NCBI GenBank assembly: GCA_900551055.1
Contig: URUK01000045.1
Span: 1-17,567, forward strand
Direction: 5' to 3'
Source of the DNA: an uncultured Prevotella sp.
GTDB taxonomy: Bacteria > Bacteroidota > Bacteroidia > Bacteroidales > Bacteroidaceae
DNA: 17,567 bases
Notes under the pieces: generated by a model
The model's database searches: none
Seen by the model: the letters and a program-made list of their open reading frames with translations, nothing else
Told to the model about the DNA's origin: nothing
Translations under genes and position numbers: made by a program
Shown here: piece by piece, positions 1-7,718 of the stretch
Position numbering within the stretch: the stretch's first letter is position 1
Layout of the letters: every line of letters starts with the position of its first letter

Positions 1-250
1 CTTTAACTCCTTAGCGACCGCAGGGAGCGAGAGTTCCCTTGAGCGAAGCGAAAAACTACTTTAACTCCTTTAACTACCGAAAATGCCATCTTTGACTTCT
101 TTAAAAATGTCAGGAGCCGCGGTCACGACTGACGGCGGCTCCTTTCTTCACGTTAGTATGTTATGAAAATTTGAGAGAATTGAAGCTTCACAGCTTCGTC
201 GTTTTTGTTTTATTAAACACTGTTTTATAGAGAAAGCATAGAAAATTGTC
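1..250. other. Intergenic edge with direct repeats, no gene seen
   Basis: I see no credible gene here. The 12-mer CTTTAACTCCTT occurs at 1-12 and again at 59-70 as a direct repeat, and a further TTTAACT follows. Between them lies a stretch with a small AGGGA/TCCCT hairpin (about 23-39). The TTAACTCC word is the same one that builds the arms of the inverted repeat at 2357-2500, so this may be part of a similar element cut by the window edge. A perfect 9-bp hairpin at 112-143 is listed separately. A weaker GAAGC/GCTTC hairpin at 182-197 is followed by a T-rich run. Confidence 0.5.
112..143. terminator. GC-rich hairpin, possible bidirectional terminator
   Basis: AGGAGCCGC (112-120) pairs perfectly with GCGGCTCCT (135-143) around a 14-nt loop. 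On the plus strand the stem is followed by TTTCTT. On the minus strand it is followed by ACATTTTTAAAG after a short spacer. It lies about 110 bp beyond the stop of the putative anti-sigma gene, so it could end that operon, or a plus-strand gene to the left of the window. The stem is clear; the terminator role is inferred. Confidence 0.45.
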
Positions 251-718
251 CTACTTCAGTATGTTGGCAGTTGCAGGGGCTTGCTTCAGCGAGTCCACTT
301 TGGCGGAGTCGCCCATGGCTACTGACGGTCCCTCGTGCGCCTGCTGGTATGCCGGAACGTTTGCAGTGGGCTTCACGTCGCCCGTGAAAGCCACCTGTGC
401 CGCGTTGCCGAGCGTCAGGATGATGGCCACCATTGCGGCGGCCTTGAACAGCGGCATGAGCCTTTGGCGGAAGCTTATCGTGCGTGCGCGGAGCATTCCC
501 GGCTCGTCGATGATTGCCTCCATGCGTGCGTCGAAGTCGTCGCCGAGCGTGTCGGCGGCCTTTTGCGCCTCGCCGTAGCAGAACAAGTCTTTGTATTGTG
601 CGAGGTTTGCCGGCACTTCCTTTTGGCTGAAGAACGTGCGCAGTATCTGCTCTTCTTCGAGCGTAGTGTCGCAGTTCCAATAGCGTTCGAGCAACTGTTC
701 TATATACTTATAGTCCAT
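251..718 (-). CDS. Putative anti-sigma-like membrane protein paired with ECF sigma factor
   Basis: A 155-residue protein of the kind often found directly after ECF sigma genes in Bacteroidales. Its N-terminal half (LLERYW, then TLEEEQILRTFF, residues 9-30) resembles the family's cytosolic start. One hydrophobic segment at about residues 91-111 is probably a transmembrane helix, followed by a short polar tail of about 45 residues. The ATG overlaps the end of the sigma gene by 11 bp, so the two are probably translationally coupled. By analogy it would hold the sigma factor at the inner membrane, but no classical zinc anti-sigma motif (HxxxCxxC) is visible. That role rests on gene order and topology only. 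Confidence 0.7.
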   Translation of the reverse strand: MDYKYIEQLLERYWNCDTTLEEEQILRTFFSQKEVPANLAQYKDLFCYGEAQKAADTLGDDFDARMEAIIDEPGMLRARTISFRQRLMPLFKAAAMVAIILTLGNAAQVAFTGDVKPTANVPAYQQAHEGPSVAMGDSAKVDSLKQAPATANILK

Positions 719-1220
719 ATCCTTCGATTTTGTTGTACTTTTGCTTCACCGTCTGGCGTGCGCGGAAGATGTTGATTTTCACCTGTTCCTCGGTTATTCC
801 GAGCACTTGGGCTATCTCCCTGTAGCTTTTTCCCTCGAAGTCGCGCAGCTGCATGCAGCTTCTTTGTTTCTCGGGAAGCGAGTTGACGATGAGTTTTACT
901 TGTTCAACCCTGTCCCTTTGCGCCATCCTTTCGTATGGATTGTCCACAGGGTCGGCCGCCTGCGCTTCATCTTCGCCGAGCGGCTGGTTGTCTCCGCCTG
1001 CCTTTTTCATCCTGTCCAATGACAGGTTGCGGCATATCGTGAGGCTGAAAGCTTCGATGGATTCGATGTCCTGCAAGTCGTCGCGCCTGTTCCAGACTTT
1101 CAGCAGCGTGTCCTGCACTATGTCTTCGGCCTCCTCGCGGTTGAGCGTTATCCTCAATGCAAGGCGGTAGAGCACGTTTTTTAGCGGCAACACGTCGTTG
1201 CGAAAACTGATATTTTCCAT
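708..1220 (-). CDS. ECF-family RNA polymerase sigma factor
   Basis: A 170-residue protein with the two domains of an extracytoplasmic-function sigma factor. Region 2 (about residues 11-75) contains NREEAEDIVQDTLLKVW and is expected to bind core polymerase and the -10 element. Region 4 (about 105-160) contains LPEKQR, then YREIAQVLGITEEQVKINIF, the helix-turn-helix that reads the -35 element. The linker (about 76-100) is acidic and low in complexity, as is usual. The start codon lies shortly downstream of an ECF-like promoter motif at 1238-1261, which suggests autoregulation. The next gene overlaps it by 11 bp and is probably its membrane regulator. It has no TonB or SusC/SusD neighbours in view, so its regulon is unknown. 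Confidence 0.93.
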   Translation of the reverse strand: MENISFRNDVLPLKNVLYRLALRITLNREEAEDIVQDTLLKVWNRRDDLQDIESIEAFSLTICRNLSLDRMKKAGGDNQPLGEDEAQAADPVDNPYERMAQRDRVEQVKLIVNSLPEKQRSCMQLRDFEGKSYREIAQVLGITEEQVKINIFRARQTVKQKYNKIEGYGL

Positions 1221-1237
1221 CTGCTCTCTAATTGAAT

Positions 1238-1261
1238 GACGATTAACTGTGACGAAAGTTA
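1238..1261 (-). promoter_or_regulatory. ECF-type promoter (TAAC-N16-CGTC) of the sigma operon
   Basis: Read on the minus strand, TAAC (1261-1258) is followed after 16 nt by CGTC (1241-1238). The AAC core at -35 and CGTC at -10 are typical of ECF promoters. The predicted transcript would start about 10 nt before the sigma start codon. The motif and spacing are visible; autoregulation is inferred. Confidence 0.5.
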
Positions 1262-1382
1262 CAGAAAACTTGCGGTTATTTTTATATTTAACGGTTTTTA
1301 AGAGATTGTAGGCTGTAGGAGGAATAGGACTGATTGGGCTGACGGGACGGATGCGGTTGGTAAGTGGCTGATAATCAAGCGT

Positions 1383-1470
1383 GTTGCAAAAGGTCGTCTT
1401 TTAGGCTGTAAAAGGTGGCCTTTTAGTGTGCAAAAGATGGCCTTTTGGACGGCAAAAGGCGGCCTTTTAT
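1383..1470 (+). repeat. 22-bp palindromic repeat array R1 (4 units)
   Basis: There are four contiguous 22-bp units at 1383-1404, 1405-1426, 1427-1448 and 1449-1470. Each has the form NNNGYAAAAGG-N3-CCTTTTRN, so each contains a 6-bp inverted repeat around a 3-nt centre (unit 1 is degenerate on its right arm). The period is about two helical turns. The same array type recurs at 4508-4595, 7637-7702 and 13512-13577 in the same orientation. It lies downstream of argB and upstream of the sigma operon promoter. Confidence 0.9.
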
Positions 1471-1476
1471 TGCAAG

Positions 1477-1503
1477 CCCCTCCCTGACCCTCCCGAGAGA
1501 GGG
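1477..1503 (-). repeat. G-rich hairpin repeat with G-quadruplex motif, copy 1
   Basis: On the minus strand the sequence contains GGGAGGGTCAGGGAGGGG (1494-1477), four G-runs of 3-4 with 1-3 nt loops. It is preceded on that strand by CCCTC, which can pair with GAGGG across 1488-1503. A near-identical element on the plus strand lies at 13862-13890. It would fall in the 3-prime untranslated part of an argB transcript. Confidence 0.7.
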
Positions 1504-1564
1504 AATGTTGACAGGGACTAATAGCAAAGGTAATGACTTTAACTCCTGAAAGAAACATCCTTAG

Positions 1565-2338
1565 TCAGGGCATTACCATCGTTCCGTGGCGGCCGTCGAT
1601 GGCCGTTGATAGCGTGATGTTGACGCGGCTTACGCCTGCGTCTATCGCGCTGAAGGCGTTTTCCAGCTTGGGCAGCATGCCGCCCGTCACAGTGCCGTCA
1701 GCCTTGAGCCGCTTGAAGTCTTGGCGCGTTATTACGGGTATTAGGGTGCTGTCGTCGTCGGGGTCGGCCATCACGCCCGGCTTCTCGAAGCAGTACATCA
1801 GCGTCACGTCGTACCGTTCAGCCAGCGCCTTTGCCGTTTCGGCGGCTATGGTGTCGGCGTTGGTGTTTAGCATCTGTCCGTGTCCGTCGTGCGTGAGAGG
1901 CGCCATCACGGGCGTAAATCCGCCCTCAATCAGGCTTGAAAGGCGGCTGCCGTCAACGCGGTCAACGTCGCCCACAAAGCCGTAGTCAACGTCCTTTACC
2001 GGCCGTTTGTGCGAGAGTATCACGCCGCCGTCGGCTCCCGTCAGTCCGATTGAGTTTATGCCGCGTGCCTGCAAGCGCGCCACGATGTCCTTGTTGACCA
2101 ATCCGCCGTAAACCATCGTGACGACTTCAAGCATCGCTCCGTCGGTTACGCGCCGTCCGTCTACCATCCGGCTTTCCACGCCGAGGCGCGAGGCTATGGC
2201 CGTTGCACGCCGTCCGCCGCCGTGAACGAGCACCTTTCGCCCGTCGATGGCCACGAAGGCGGATAGCAGGCTGTCAAGCCGTGCGCTGTCTTCAACCACC
2301 GCGCCGCCCACTTTGACTATGGTAAGGGGAAGTTTCAT
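1565..2338 (-). CDS. argB: Acetylglutamate kinase (or N-succinylglutamate kinase)
   Basis: A 257-residue amino-acid kinase, the usual ArgB length. It catalyses ATP-dependent phosphorylation of N-acylated glutamate, the second step of arginine synthesis, in the cytosol. Visible motifs are KVGG at 9-12 (phosphate binding), VHGGG at 38-42, GRRVTD at 61-66 (acylglutamate site), NTNADT at 158-163 and GGMLPK at 219-224 (nucleotide and phosphoryl-transfer site). The short N-terminus lacks the extra helix of hexameric, arginine-inhibited forms. Some Bacteroidetes, such as Bacteroides fragilis, use succinylated intermediates, so the true substrate may be N-succinylglutamate; the sequence alone does not decide. 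It follows speA on the same strand after 173 bp that contain a long hairpin, so expression may be partly uncoupled. Confidence 0.95.
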   Translation of the reverse strand: MKLPLTIVKVGGAVVEDSARLDSLLSAFVAIDGRKVLVHGGGRRATAIASRLGVESRMVDGRRVTDGAMLEVVTMVYGGLVNKDIVARLQARGINSIGLTGADGGVILSHKRPVKDVDYGFVGDVDRVDGSRLSSLIEGGFTPVMAPLTHDGHGQMLNTNADTIAAETAKALAERYDVTLMYCFEKPGVMADPDDDSTLIPVITRQDFKRLKADGTVTGGMLPKLENAFSAIDAGVSRVNITLSTAIDGRHGTMVMP

Positions 2339-2356
2339 GTTTCTTTTTGTTTGAAA

Positions 2357-2500
2357 GGAGTTAAGGAGTTATGAAGTCAAGGAGTTAAGATAATAGCTTT
2401 GCACGGCAAGATTTGTGGAACTTGAAGCAGCCGTTGTAAATGTGGATGCGCCGTACAAAGCTATTGTCTTAACTCCTTGACTTCATAACTCCTTAACTCC
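2357..2500. repeat. Long inverted repeat A between speA and argB
   Basis: Two 45-nt arms (2357-2401 and 2456-2500) are complementary at 44 of 45 positions around a 54-nt loop. The single difference (T2391 versus C in the partner arm) would be a wobble pair in one transcript. The arms are built from the word AGGAGTTA, repeated with variations (TGAAGTCA). The loop contains ACGGC (2403-2407) and GCCGT (2430-2434), which can form an inner stem. A transcript from speA into argB would have to cross this hairpin, so termination, pausing or RNase III processing is plausible. Confidence 0.93.
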
Positions 2501-2511
2501 CAAATGATGAT

Positions 2512-4404
2512 TTATTCCAAATAAGTATATCCGTAAAGCCCGGAGCGGTAGTTGGAAAGGAACTCCTTGCCGTCTTCAAGCGATATCTTGCCTTCCTTGA
2601 CGCTCTTTGCCACCCATACTTCGAGCTGGCGCACGAGCTTCTTCGGGTTGTACTGTACGTACTCCAAGACTTCTTCCACCGTCTCGCCGTCGAATATCTG
2701 GTCGATGTGGTACTTGCCGTCCTTCACCGTTATGTGCGCCGCGTTGGTGTCGCCGAACAGGTTGTGCATGTCGCCGAGTATCTCCTGGTAGGCTCCCACG
2801 AGGAACACGCCGAGGTAGTAAGGCTCGTTCTTGCGCAGCGTATGCACCGGAAGTATGTTGGATATGGTGCGGTTGGTCACGAAGTTGGCTATCTTTCCGT
2901 CGCTGTCGCACGTGATGTCCTGCAGCGTCGCGCTGCGTGTCGGACGCTCGTTGAGCCTCTGCAATGGCACAATCGGGAATATCTGGTCAATCGACCAGGC
3001 GTCGGGAAGCGACTGGAAAAGCGAGAAGTTGCAGAAGTATTTGTCAGCCAACAGCTTGTCGAGTCCCTTCAGTTCTTCCGGGATATGCTTCAGCCGCTTT
3101 GCCAGTGAGTTTATTTCGCGGCACACGCTCCAGTACATCCGCTCTATCTCGGCGCGTGTCTTGAGGTCAACCATGCCGTGTTCGAACAGGTCGAGGGCGT
3201 CTTCGCGTATCTGCTCGGCGTCGTGCCAGTCCTCCAGCATGGTGCGCGGATTAAGGTTGTCCCAGATGTCATATAGGTCTTTCACAAGCTTGTGCGAGCT
3301 TTCCGTAGGCTCATATTCCTCGTCCATTTCGGGCAGTGACGCCGTTTCGAGCACGTCGATGACAAGCACCGAGTGGTGGGCGGAAAGCGAGCGGCCGCTC
3401 TCCGTGATGAGGTTCGGGTGCGGAACGCCGTAATGGTCGGCCGCTTCCACGAAGGTGTAGATGCAGTCGTTTACGTATTCCTGGATTGAATAGTTAACCG
3501 AACTCTCGCTGTTGGGCGAGCGGGTGCCGTCGTAATCTACGCCGAGACCGCCTCCGCAGTCAACGAAGTCAACGTTGTAGCCCATCTTGTGCAGCTGCAC
3601 GTAGAACTGCGACGCTTCCTTCAGAGCCGTCTGTATGCGGCGTATCTTGGTTATCTGGCTGCCTATGTGGAAGTGTATCAGGCGCAGGCAGTCCTTCATG
3701 TCCTTCTTTTCGAGTATTTCAAGTGCCGACAGCAGCTCGGAACTTGTCAGTCCGAACTTGCTCGCGTCGCCGCCGCTTTCCTCCCATTTGCCGCTGCCCG
3801 ACGATGCCAGCTTTATCCTTATGCCGAGGTTGGGCCTGACGTTGAACTTTTTGGCGGCGCGGCTTATGATGTCGAGCTCGTTCAGTTTCTCCACCACAAT
3901 GAAGATTCTCTTGCCCATTTTCTGCGCGAGCAGTGCCAGCTCTATGTAGCTCTGGTCCTTGTATCCGTTGCAGATTATGAGCGAGTCGCTTTGGCACTGC
4001 ACGGCAAGCACGGCGTAAAGCTCGGGTTTCGAGCCGGCTTCGAGGCCGAGGTTGAACTTCCGTCCGTGGCCGATTATTTCCTCGACTACGGGCTGCATCT
4101 GGTTGACCTTGATGGGATAGATGATGAAGTTCTCACCCTTGAAGCCGTATTCCTCTGACGCTTTCTTGAAGCAGCTCCATGTCTTCTCAATCCTGTTGTC
4201 GAGGATGTCGGGAAAACGCAGCAGCACCGGCGGTGTCACGTCGCGCAGGGCGAGTTCGTCCATAACGTCGTGCAGGTCAATCTGCGTGTCGTCCTTGCAT
4301 GGAGTGACATACATGTCGCCGTTTTCGTTGATGCCGAAATAGGATGTTCCCCATCCGCTGATGTTGTAAAGCTCGTTAGAGTCTTCAATAGTCCATTTCT
4401 TCAT
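2512..4404 (-). CDS. speA: Biosynthetic arginine decarboxylase
   Basis: A 630-residue PLP enzyme of the alanine-racemase fold type. It converts arginine to agmatine and carbon dioxide, the first step of the agmatine route to putrescine and carbamoylputrescine-derived polyamines. The cofactor lysine is K99 in YPIKVNQ. HFHIGSQ (244-250) and DCGGGLGVDYDG (282-293) are the PLP phosphate and ring contacts. ESGRS followed by AHH marks the central barrel. VGAYQEILGDMHNLFGDT (536-553) is the conserved C-terminal active-site motif. The length agrees with SpeA of other bacteria. It is encoded upstream of argB, an arginine synthesis gene, so the pair covers supply and use of arginine. The 257 bp upstream hold a 22-bp repeat array but no promoter I can name. 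Confidence 0.97.
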   Translation of the reverse strand: MKKWTIEDSNELYNISGWGTSYFGINENGDMYVTPCKDDTQIDLHDVMDELALRDVTPPVLLRFPDILDNRIEKTWSCFKKASEEYGFKGENFIIYPIKVNQMQPVVEEIIGHGRKFNLGLEAGSKPELYAVLAVQCQSDSLIICNGYKDQSYIELALLAQKMGKRIFIVVEKLNELDIISRAAKKFNVRPNLGIRIKLASSGSGKWEESGGDASKFGLTSSELLSALEILEKKDMKDCLRLIHFHIGSQITKIRRIQTALKEASQFYVQLHKMGYNVDFVDCGGGLGVDYDGTRSPNSESSVNYSIQEYVNDCIYTFVEAADHYGVPHPNLITESGRSLSAHHSVLVIDVLETASLPEMDEEYEPTESSHKLVKDLYDIWDNLNPRTMLEDWHDAEQIREDALDLFEHGMVDLKTRAEIERMYWSVCREINSLAKRLKHIPEELKGLDKLLADKYFCNFSLFQSLPDAWSIDQIFPIVPLQRLNERPTRSATLQDITCDSDGKIANFVTNRTISNILPVHTLRKNEPYYLGVFLVGAYQEILGDMHNLFGDTNAAHITVKDGKYHIDQIFDGETVEEVLEYVQYNPKKLVRQLEVWVAKSVKEGKISLEDGKEFLSNYRSGLYGYTYLE

Positions 4405-4507
4405 TTGGGCGTGGTGGTTTTATTGTTGTTAGCATTATTAGGGGGTCGGGCGTGACCGTGTGTAATCCGTTGTGTGCCAATGTGTTGCGCCGTTCCGTAG
4501 GGATGGC

Positions 4508-4595
4508 GTTGCAAAAGGCCGTCTTTTGGCCTGCGAAAGGCCACCTTTTAGCGGATGAAAGGCCGTCTTTCAGCGTGCCGTTTGCCGCCTTTTGC
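4508..4595 (+). repeat. 22-bp palindromic repeat array R2 (4 units)
   Basis: Units lie at 4508-4529, 4530-4551, 4552-4573 and 4574-4595. Cores are GAAAGG or AAAAGG, a 3-nt centre, then CCTTTT or TCTTTY; the fourth unit has lost its left arm. The array lies between the aroK stop and the speA start, within a 257-bp gap on which I see nothing else. A minus-strand frame of 95 codons across it is rejected as a gene. Confidence 0.85.
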
Positions 4596-4661
4596 AAAGC
4601 GGGTGGCTGCCGCCTGCCGCGCCGTCGTCGGCCGTCCGGCTTCCGTGCAGCGTCCGCCGCG

Positions 4662-5189
4662 CTATATGCCAAGCATTTCGCGCAGCCTCTCCACCGACAC
4701 TTTTATCTTCTCGTAGTTGTCGAGCAGGTTCACGTCGAGCGTGTGTTTCGCCTTTGCATAGTAGCCCTCGCGGCGTGCGAGCTGCCCGGTCACGAAGTCA
4801 AGCAGCTCGTCCTTGTCCTTGCCTTCAAGCAGGGGGCGGCGCGTCTTGCCCATCTTCAGGTGGGCGCAAAGCACTTCAGGCGAGGCTTTCAGGTAGACGG
4901 TGTCGCCCTGCGAGTTCATGTATTCCATGTTGTCGAAGAAGCACGGCGTGCCTCCTCCGCAGCTCAGCACAACGTCCTCGAACTCCGCCGCCTCGTGCAG
5001 CAGCCTGCGTTCTATCTCCCTGAAGCCGTCTTCGCCACGCTCGGCGAAGAGCTGCGGCACCGTCTTGCGCATGCGTCCCTCTATGTACCAGTCAAGGTCG
5101 TAGAACTGCATTCCCAGCTCTTTGGCCAGCGCCTTGCCTACGGTGGTCTTTCCGGCACCCATGTATCCTACGATGATTATGCGCCTCAC
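4662..5189 (-). CDS. aroK: Shikimate kinase
   Basis: A 175-residue P-loop kinase that phosphorylates shikimate at the 3-OH with ATP, the fifth step of the chorismate pathway to aromatic amino acids, in the cytosol. The Walker A loop is GYMGAGKTT (8-16). DLDWYIE (31-37) carries the shikimate-binding aspartate. FREIE (56-60) gives the arginine contact, and GGG (78-80) is the Walker B-like substrate loop. The lid region contains RRPLL (117-121), and ARREGYY (138-144) carries a further substrate arginine. Length is normal for a monofunctional enzyme. The start codon is 3 bp after the topA stop, so it is very probably co-transcribed with and perhaps translationally coupled to topA. Confidence 0.96.
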   Translation of the reverse strand: MRRIIIVGYMGAGKTTVGKALAKELGMQFYDLDWYIEGRMRKTVPQLFAERGEDGFREIERRLLHEAAEFEDVVLSCGGGTPCFFDNMEYMNSQGDTVYLKASPEVLCAHLKMGKTRRPLLEGKDKDELLDFVTGQLARREGYYAKAKHTLDVNLLDNYEKIKVSVERLREMLGI

Positions 5190-5192
5190 CGT

Positions 5193-7502
5193 TTATTTCT
5201 TCTTGGAGTTGTTGATTACGTCCATGCACTCTTCAAGGGTAAGCTCTGCCGCGCGGTCGTGCATTGCCTTGGGCAGGCGGTAGTTCTTGCCGTCGAACGA
5301 GAGGTAAGGGCCGTAGCGTCCGTTCATCACTTCGAGCTTCGGCTCGTCGTCGAACGCCTTAATGTGGCGCTGCGTTTCCTGCTGACGCTTCTTCTGTATC
5401 AGTTCTATGGCCGCGTCGAGGGTGAGCGTCATGGGGTTCTCTCCTTTCGGTATGGAGACGTATTTCCTGTCGTGCATCACGTAAGGGCCGAAGCGTCCGG
5501 CGCCGATTACTACGGGGCTGCCCTCGAACTCGCCTACGGTACGCGGCAGGCGGAACAGCTCAAGCGCCTCGTCGAGCGTTATTGTTTCAAGGCTCTTGTC
5601 GGCTGGCATCTGGGCGAAGCGCGGCTTCTCCTTGTCTTCCGCCTTGCCGATTTGCACCACCGGGCCGAACCTTCCTATCTTGACGAACACCGGCTTGCCC
5701 GTGCTTGGGTCCTTGCCGAGTTCGCGTTCGCCGGCCTTGTGCTCCTCTCGCGCGTTCATTGTCTTTTCAACCGTCGGCTCGAACTTGCCGTAAAAGCTCT
5801 CAAGCATGTCGGTCCATTGCGCCTTTCCCTCGGCGATGGTGTCGAACTGGTGCTCCACTTTGGCCGTGAAGTTATAGTCCATGATGGCCGGAAAATACTT
5901 CATCAGGAAGTCGTTTACCACCGTTCCTATGTCGGTAGGCAACAGCTTGCCCTTCTCGCTGCCGGCCATTTCGCTCTTTGTAAGGTTTGTTATGCCGTTG
6001 TCGTTGAGCACGTCCACCGTGTATTGGCGCTCTTCGCCTTTCTTGTCGCCCTTCTGCACGTACTCGCGCTGCTGTATGGTGCTGATTGTCGGGGCGTAGG
6101 TTGACGGGCGTCCGATGCCCAGCTCCTCAAGTTTGCGCACGAGGCTGGCCTCGGTATATCTTACCGGGCCTTGGCTGAAGCGTTGCGTGGCCGTGACTTC
6201 CTCTCGCCTGAGCGCCTCTCCTTCGCTCATGGCGGGCAGCGTGTGGGACGCGTCGTCCTGTCCGTCAAGCTCGTCGTCGGACGATTCGCGGTACACTTTC
6301 AGGAAGCCGTCAAACTTCACCACCTCGCCGTTGGCTATGAACTTTTCCGTTGCGCCGGTCATGTTTATCGTCACGGTGGTCTTCTCGAGCAGCGCGTCGG
6401 CCATCTGGCTGGCCGCCGTGCGCTTCCATATAAGGTCGTACAGGCGTTTCTCCTGCTGTGTTCCGTCTATGGCGGTGTCGGCCATATACGTTGGGCGTAT
6501 GGCCTCGTGGGCTTCCTGCGCGCCCTTGGAGTGCGTCTGGTACTGGCGCGGACGGCTGTATTCCGCTCCCCAGTGCTTGGTTATTTCCTCCTTGCTTGAG
6601 TTGATGCAGAGCGACGACAGGTTGACGGAGTCGGTACGCATGTAGGTTATGCGTCCGTTCTCGTACAGGTGCTGTGCCACCATCATGGTCTGCGACACTG
6701 TGAAACCGAGCTTCCTTGCGGCTTCCTGTTGCAGGGTGGAGGTGGTGAACGGCGGCGCGGGTGTGCGCTTCATGGGCTTCTTCACGATGGCCGCCACCGA
6801 GAATTCGGCCGTCTTGCACTTGTCCAAAAAGGCCAGAACCTCGTCGTGGGTGGTGAACCTTTTGTCAAGCTCCGCCTTCACTTCGGCGGTCTGCCCGTCG
6901 TCGGTGGGCACGGTGAACACGGCGTTCACGCGGTAGTAAGTCTCGCTCTTGAACGCCTGTATTTCCCTTTCGCGCTCTACGATTAGCCTCACGGCGACGC
7001 TCTGCACGCGGCCTGCCGAGAGTGCCGGCTTGACCTTGCGCCACAGCACGGGCGACAGCTTGAAGCCTACAAGGCGGTCAAGCACGCGGCGCGCCTGCTG
7101 CGCGTTGACAAGGTTCATGTCAAGATGCCGTGGGTGCTTGATGGCCTCCAGTATGGCAGGCTTCGTTATTTCATGGAACACAATGCGGTTGGTCTTTTCC
7201 TCGTCGAGGCCCAATACCTCGCACAAGTGCCACGATATGGCTTCTCCCTCGCGGTCTTCATCGCTTGCGAGCCACACCTTTTCGGAGTTCATCGCATTGT
7301 TTTTAAGCTCGGTGACGAGCTTTTTCTTCTCTTCGGGTATTTCGTAGTCGGGCGTGAAAGTGTCGGTGTCGATGCTAAGCTCTTTTTTCTTCAGGTCGCG
7401 TATGTGGCCGTAGCTTGACATCACCTTGAAGTCCTTGCCCAAGAACTTCTCTATCGTCTTGGCCTTGGCGGGGCTTTCGACTATTACCAAATTCTTCTGC
7501 AT
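5193..7502 (-). CDS. topA: DNA topoisomerase I (type IA)
   Basis: A 769-residue enzyme that relaxes negative supercoils by single-strand breakage and passage. The Toprim domain starts at once, with VES (8-10) supplying the catalytic glutamate and DEDREGEAI (81-89) the metal-binding acids. LSAGRVQSVA (161-170) is the conserved arginine-containing DNA-binding motif. The active-site tyrosine is Y287 in ITYMRTDS. The C-terminus has no Cys4 zinc fingers. Instead it carries three GR(F/Y)GP repeats at about residues 610, 669 and 728, each followed by a LTLxEA-like helix, and ends in a basic NNSKKK tail. This matches the topoisomerase C-terminal repeat architecture common in Bacteroidetes. aroK follows after 3 bp. 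A TACTTTTG box lies just upstream. Confidence 0.97.
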   Translation of the reverse strand: MQKNLVIVESPAKAKTIEKFLGKDFKVMSSYGHIRDLKKKELSIDTDTFTPDYEIPEEKKKLVTELKNNAMNSEKVWLASDEDREGEAISWHLCEVLGLDEEKTNRIVFHEITKPAILEAIKHPRHLDMNLVNAQQARRVLDRLVGFKLSPVLWRKVKPALSAGRVQSVAVRLIVEREREIQAFKSETYYRVNAVFTVPTDDGQTAEVKAELDKRFTTHDEVLAFLDKCKTAEFSVAAIVKKPMKRTPAPPFTTSTLQQEAARKLGFTVSQTMMVAQHLYENGRITYMRTDSVNLSSLCINSSKEEITKHWGAEYSRPRQYQTHSKGAQEAHEAIRPTYMADTAIDGTQQEKRLYDLIWKRTAASQMADALLEKTTVTINMTGATEKFIANGEVVKFDGFLKVYRESSDDELDGQDDASHTLPAMSEGEALRREEVTATQRFSQGPVRYTEASLVRKLEELGIGRPSTYAPTISTIQQREYVQKGDKKGEERQYTVDVLNDNGITNLTKSEMAGSEKGKLLPTDIGTVVNDFLMKYFPAIMDYNFTAKVEHQFDTIAEGKAQWTDMLESFYGKFEPTVEKTMNAREEHKAGERELGKDPSTGKPVFVKIGRFGPVVQIGKAEDKEKPRFAQMPADKSLETITLDEALELFRLPRTVGEFEGSPVVIGAGRFGPYVMHDRKYVSIPKGENPMTLTLDAAIELIQKKRQQETQRHIKAFDDEPKLEVMNGRYGPYLSFDGKNYRLPKAMHDRAAELTLEECMDVINNSKKK

Positions 7503-7531
7503 GGCGTCATGTTGGGTTTCTAATCAGGGCG

Positions 7532-7539
7532 CAAAAGTA
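7532..7539 (-). promoter_or_regulatory. Candidate Bacteroidetes -7 box for topA-aroK
   Basis: On the minus strand TACTTTTG fits TAnnTTTG and lies about 30 nt before the topA ATG. I do not see a clear TTTG element at the right distance upstream, so this is weak. Confidence 0.3.
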
Positions 7540-7636
7540 AGCAAAACTTTCGCCATGCACCTTATATAATATTGTGAAATTGCCGTTTTTTAAATAATAT
7601 TAAGAACCTCCGTGTAAACGGCTCATTGTCAGAGGG

Positions 7637-7702
7637 TTTGCAAAAGGTGGCCTTTTAGCTTGCGAAAGGCCACCTTTTACACGATGAAAGGTGGCCTTTT
7701 GC
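7637..7702 (+). repeat. 22-bp palindromic repeat array R3 (3 units)
   Basis: Units lie at 7637-7658, 7659-7680 and 7681-7702. Unit 1 has centre TGG and unit 2 has centre CCA, so AAAAGGTGGCCTTT (7642-7655) is the exact reverse complement of 7665-7678. The array could therefore fold within each unit or as a longer two-unit hairpin. It is joined through a linker to inverted repeat B, an arrangement repeated at 13512-13706. Confidence 0.9.
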
Positions 7703-7718
7703 ACGCCGATTTGCCATG

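Larger units (their letters stand above)
1221..1564. other. 344-bp intergenic region holding promoter, 22-bp repeat array and G-rich repeat
   Basis: This region separates the argB stop from the sigma start, both on the minus strand. It contains the ECF-like promoter (1238-1261), a leader with the palindrome-like TGATAATCA (1370-1378), a four-unit 22-bp repeat array (1383-1470) and a G-quadruplex-capable repeat (1477-1503). An 86-codon minus-strand reading frame (1298-1558) runs through the repeats and I do not accept it as a gene. Confidence 0.7.

Noticed and set aside
1383..1470. CRISPR array
   Set aside because: The 22-bp units are contiguous with no unique spacers, the repeats are themselves palindromic and only three or four units long, and no cas genes are present.
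1298..1558. 86-codon minus-strand reading frame with repeated PKRRPFATR-like words
   Set aside because: It is a translation of array R1. The 22-bp period is not a multiple of three, so units are read in changing frames, which is not how a coding repeat behaves. There is no signal of a start region or a family.
4385..4672. 95-codon minus-strand frame between aroK and speA
   Set aside because: It runs through array R2, overlaps the ends of both genes and is rich in Arg and Pro from GC-rich non-coding DNA.
4452..6104. 550-codon plus-strand frame antisense to aroK and topA
   Set aside because: The minus-strand frames encode two clear conserved enzymes. The long antisense frame is explained by codon bias at high GC and has no recognisable motifs.
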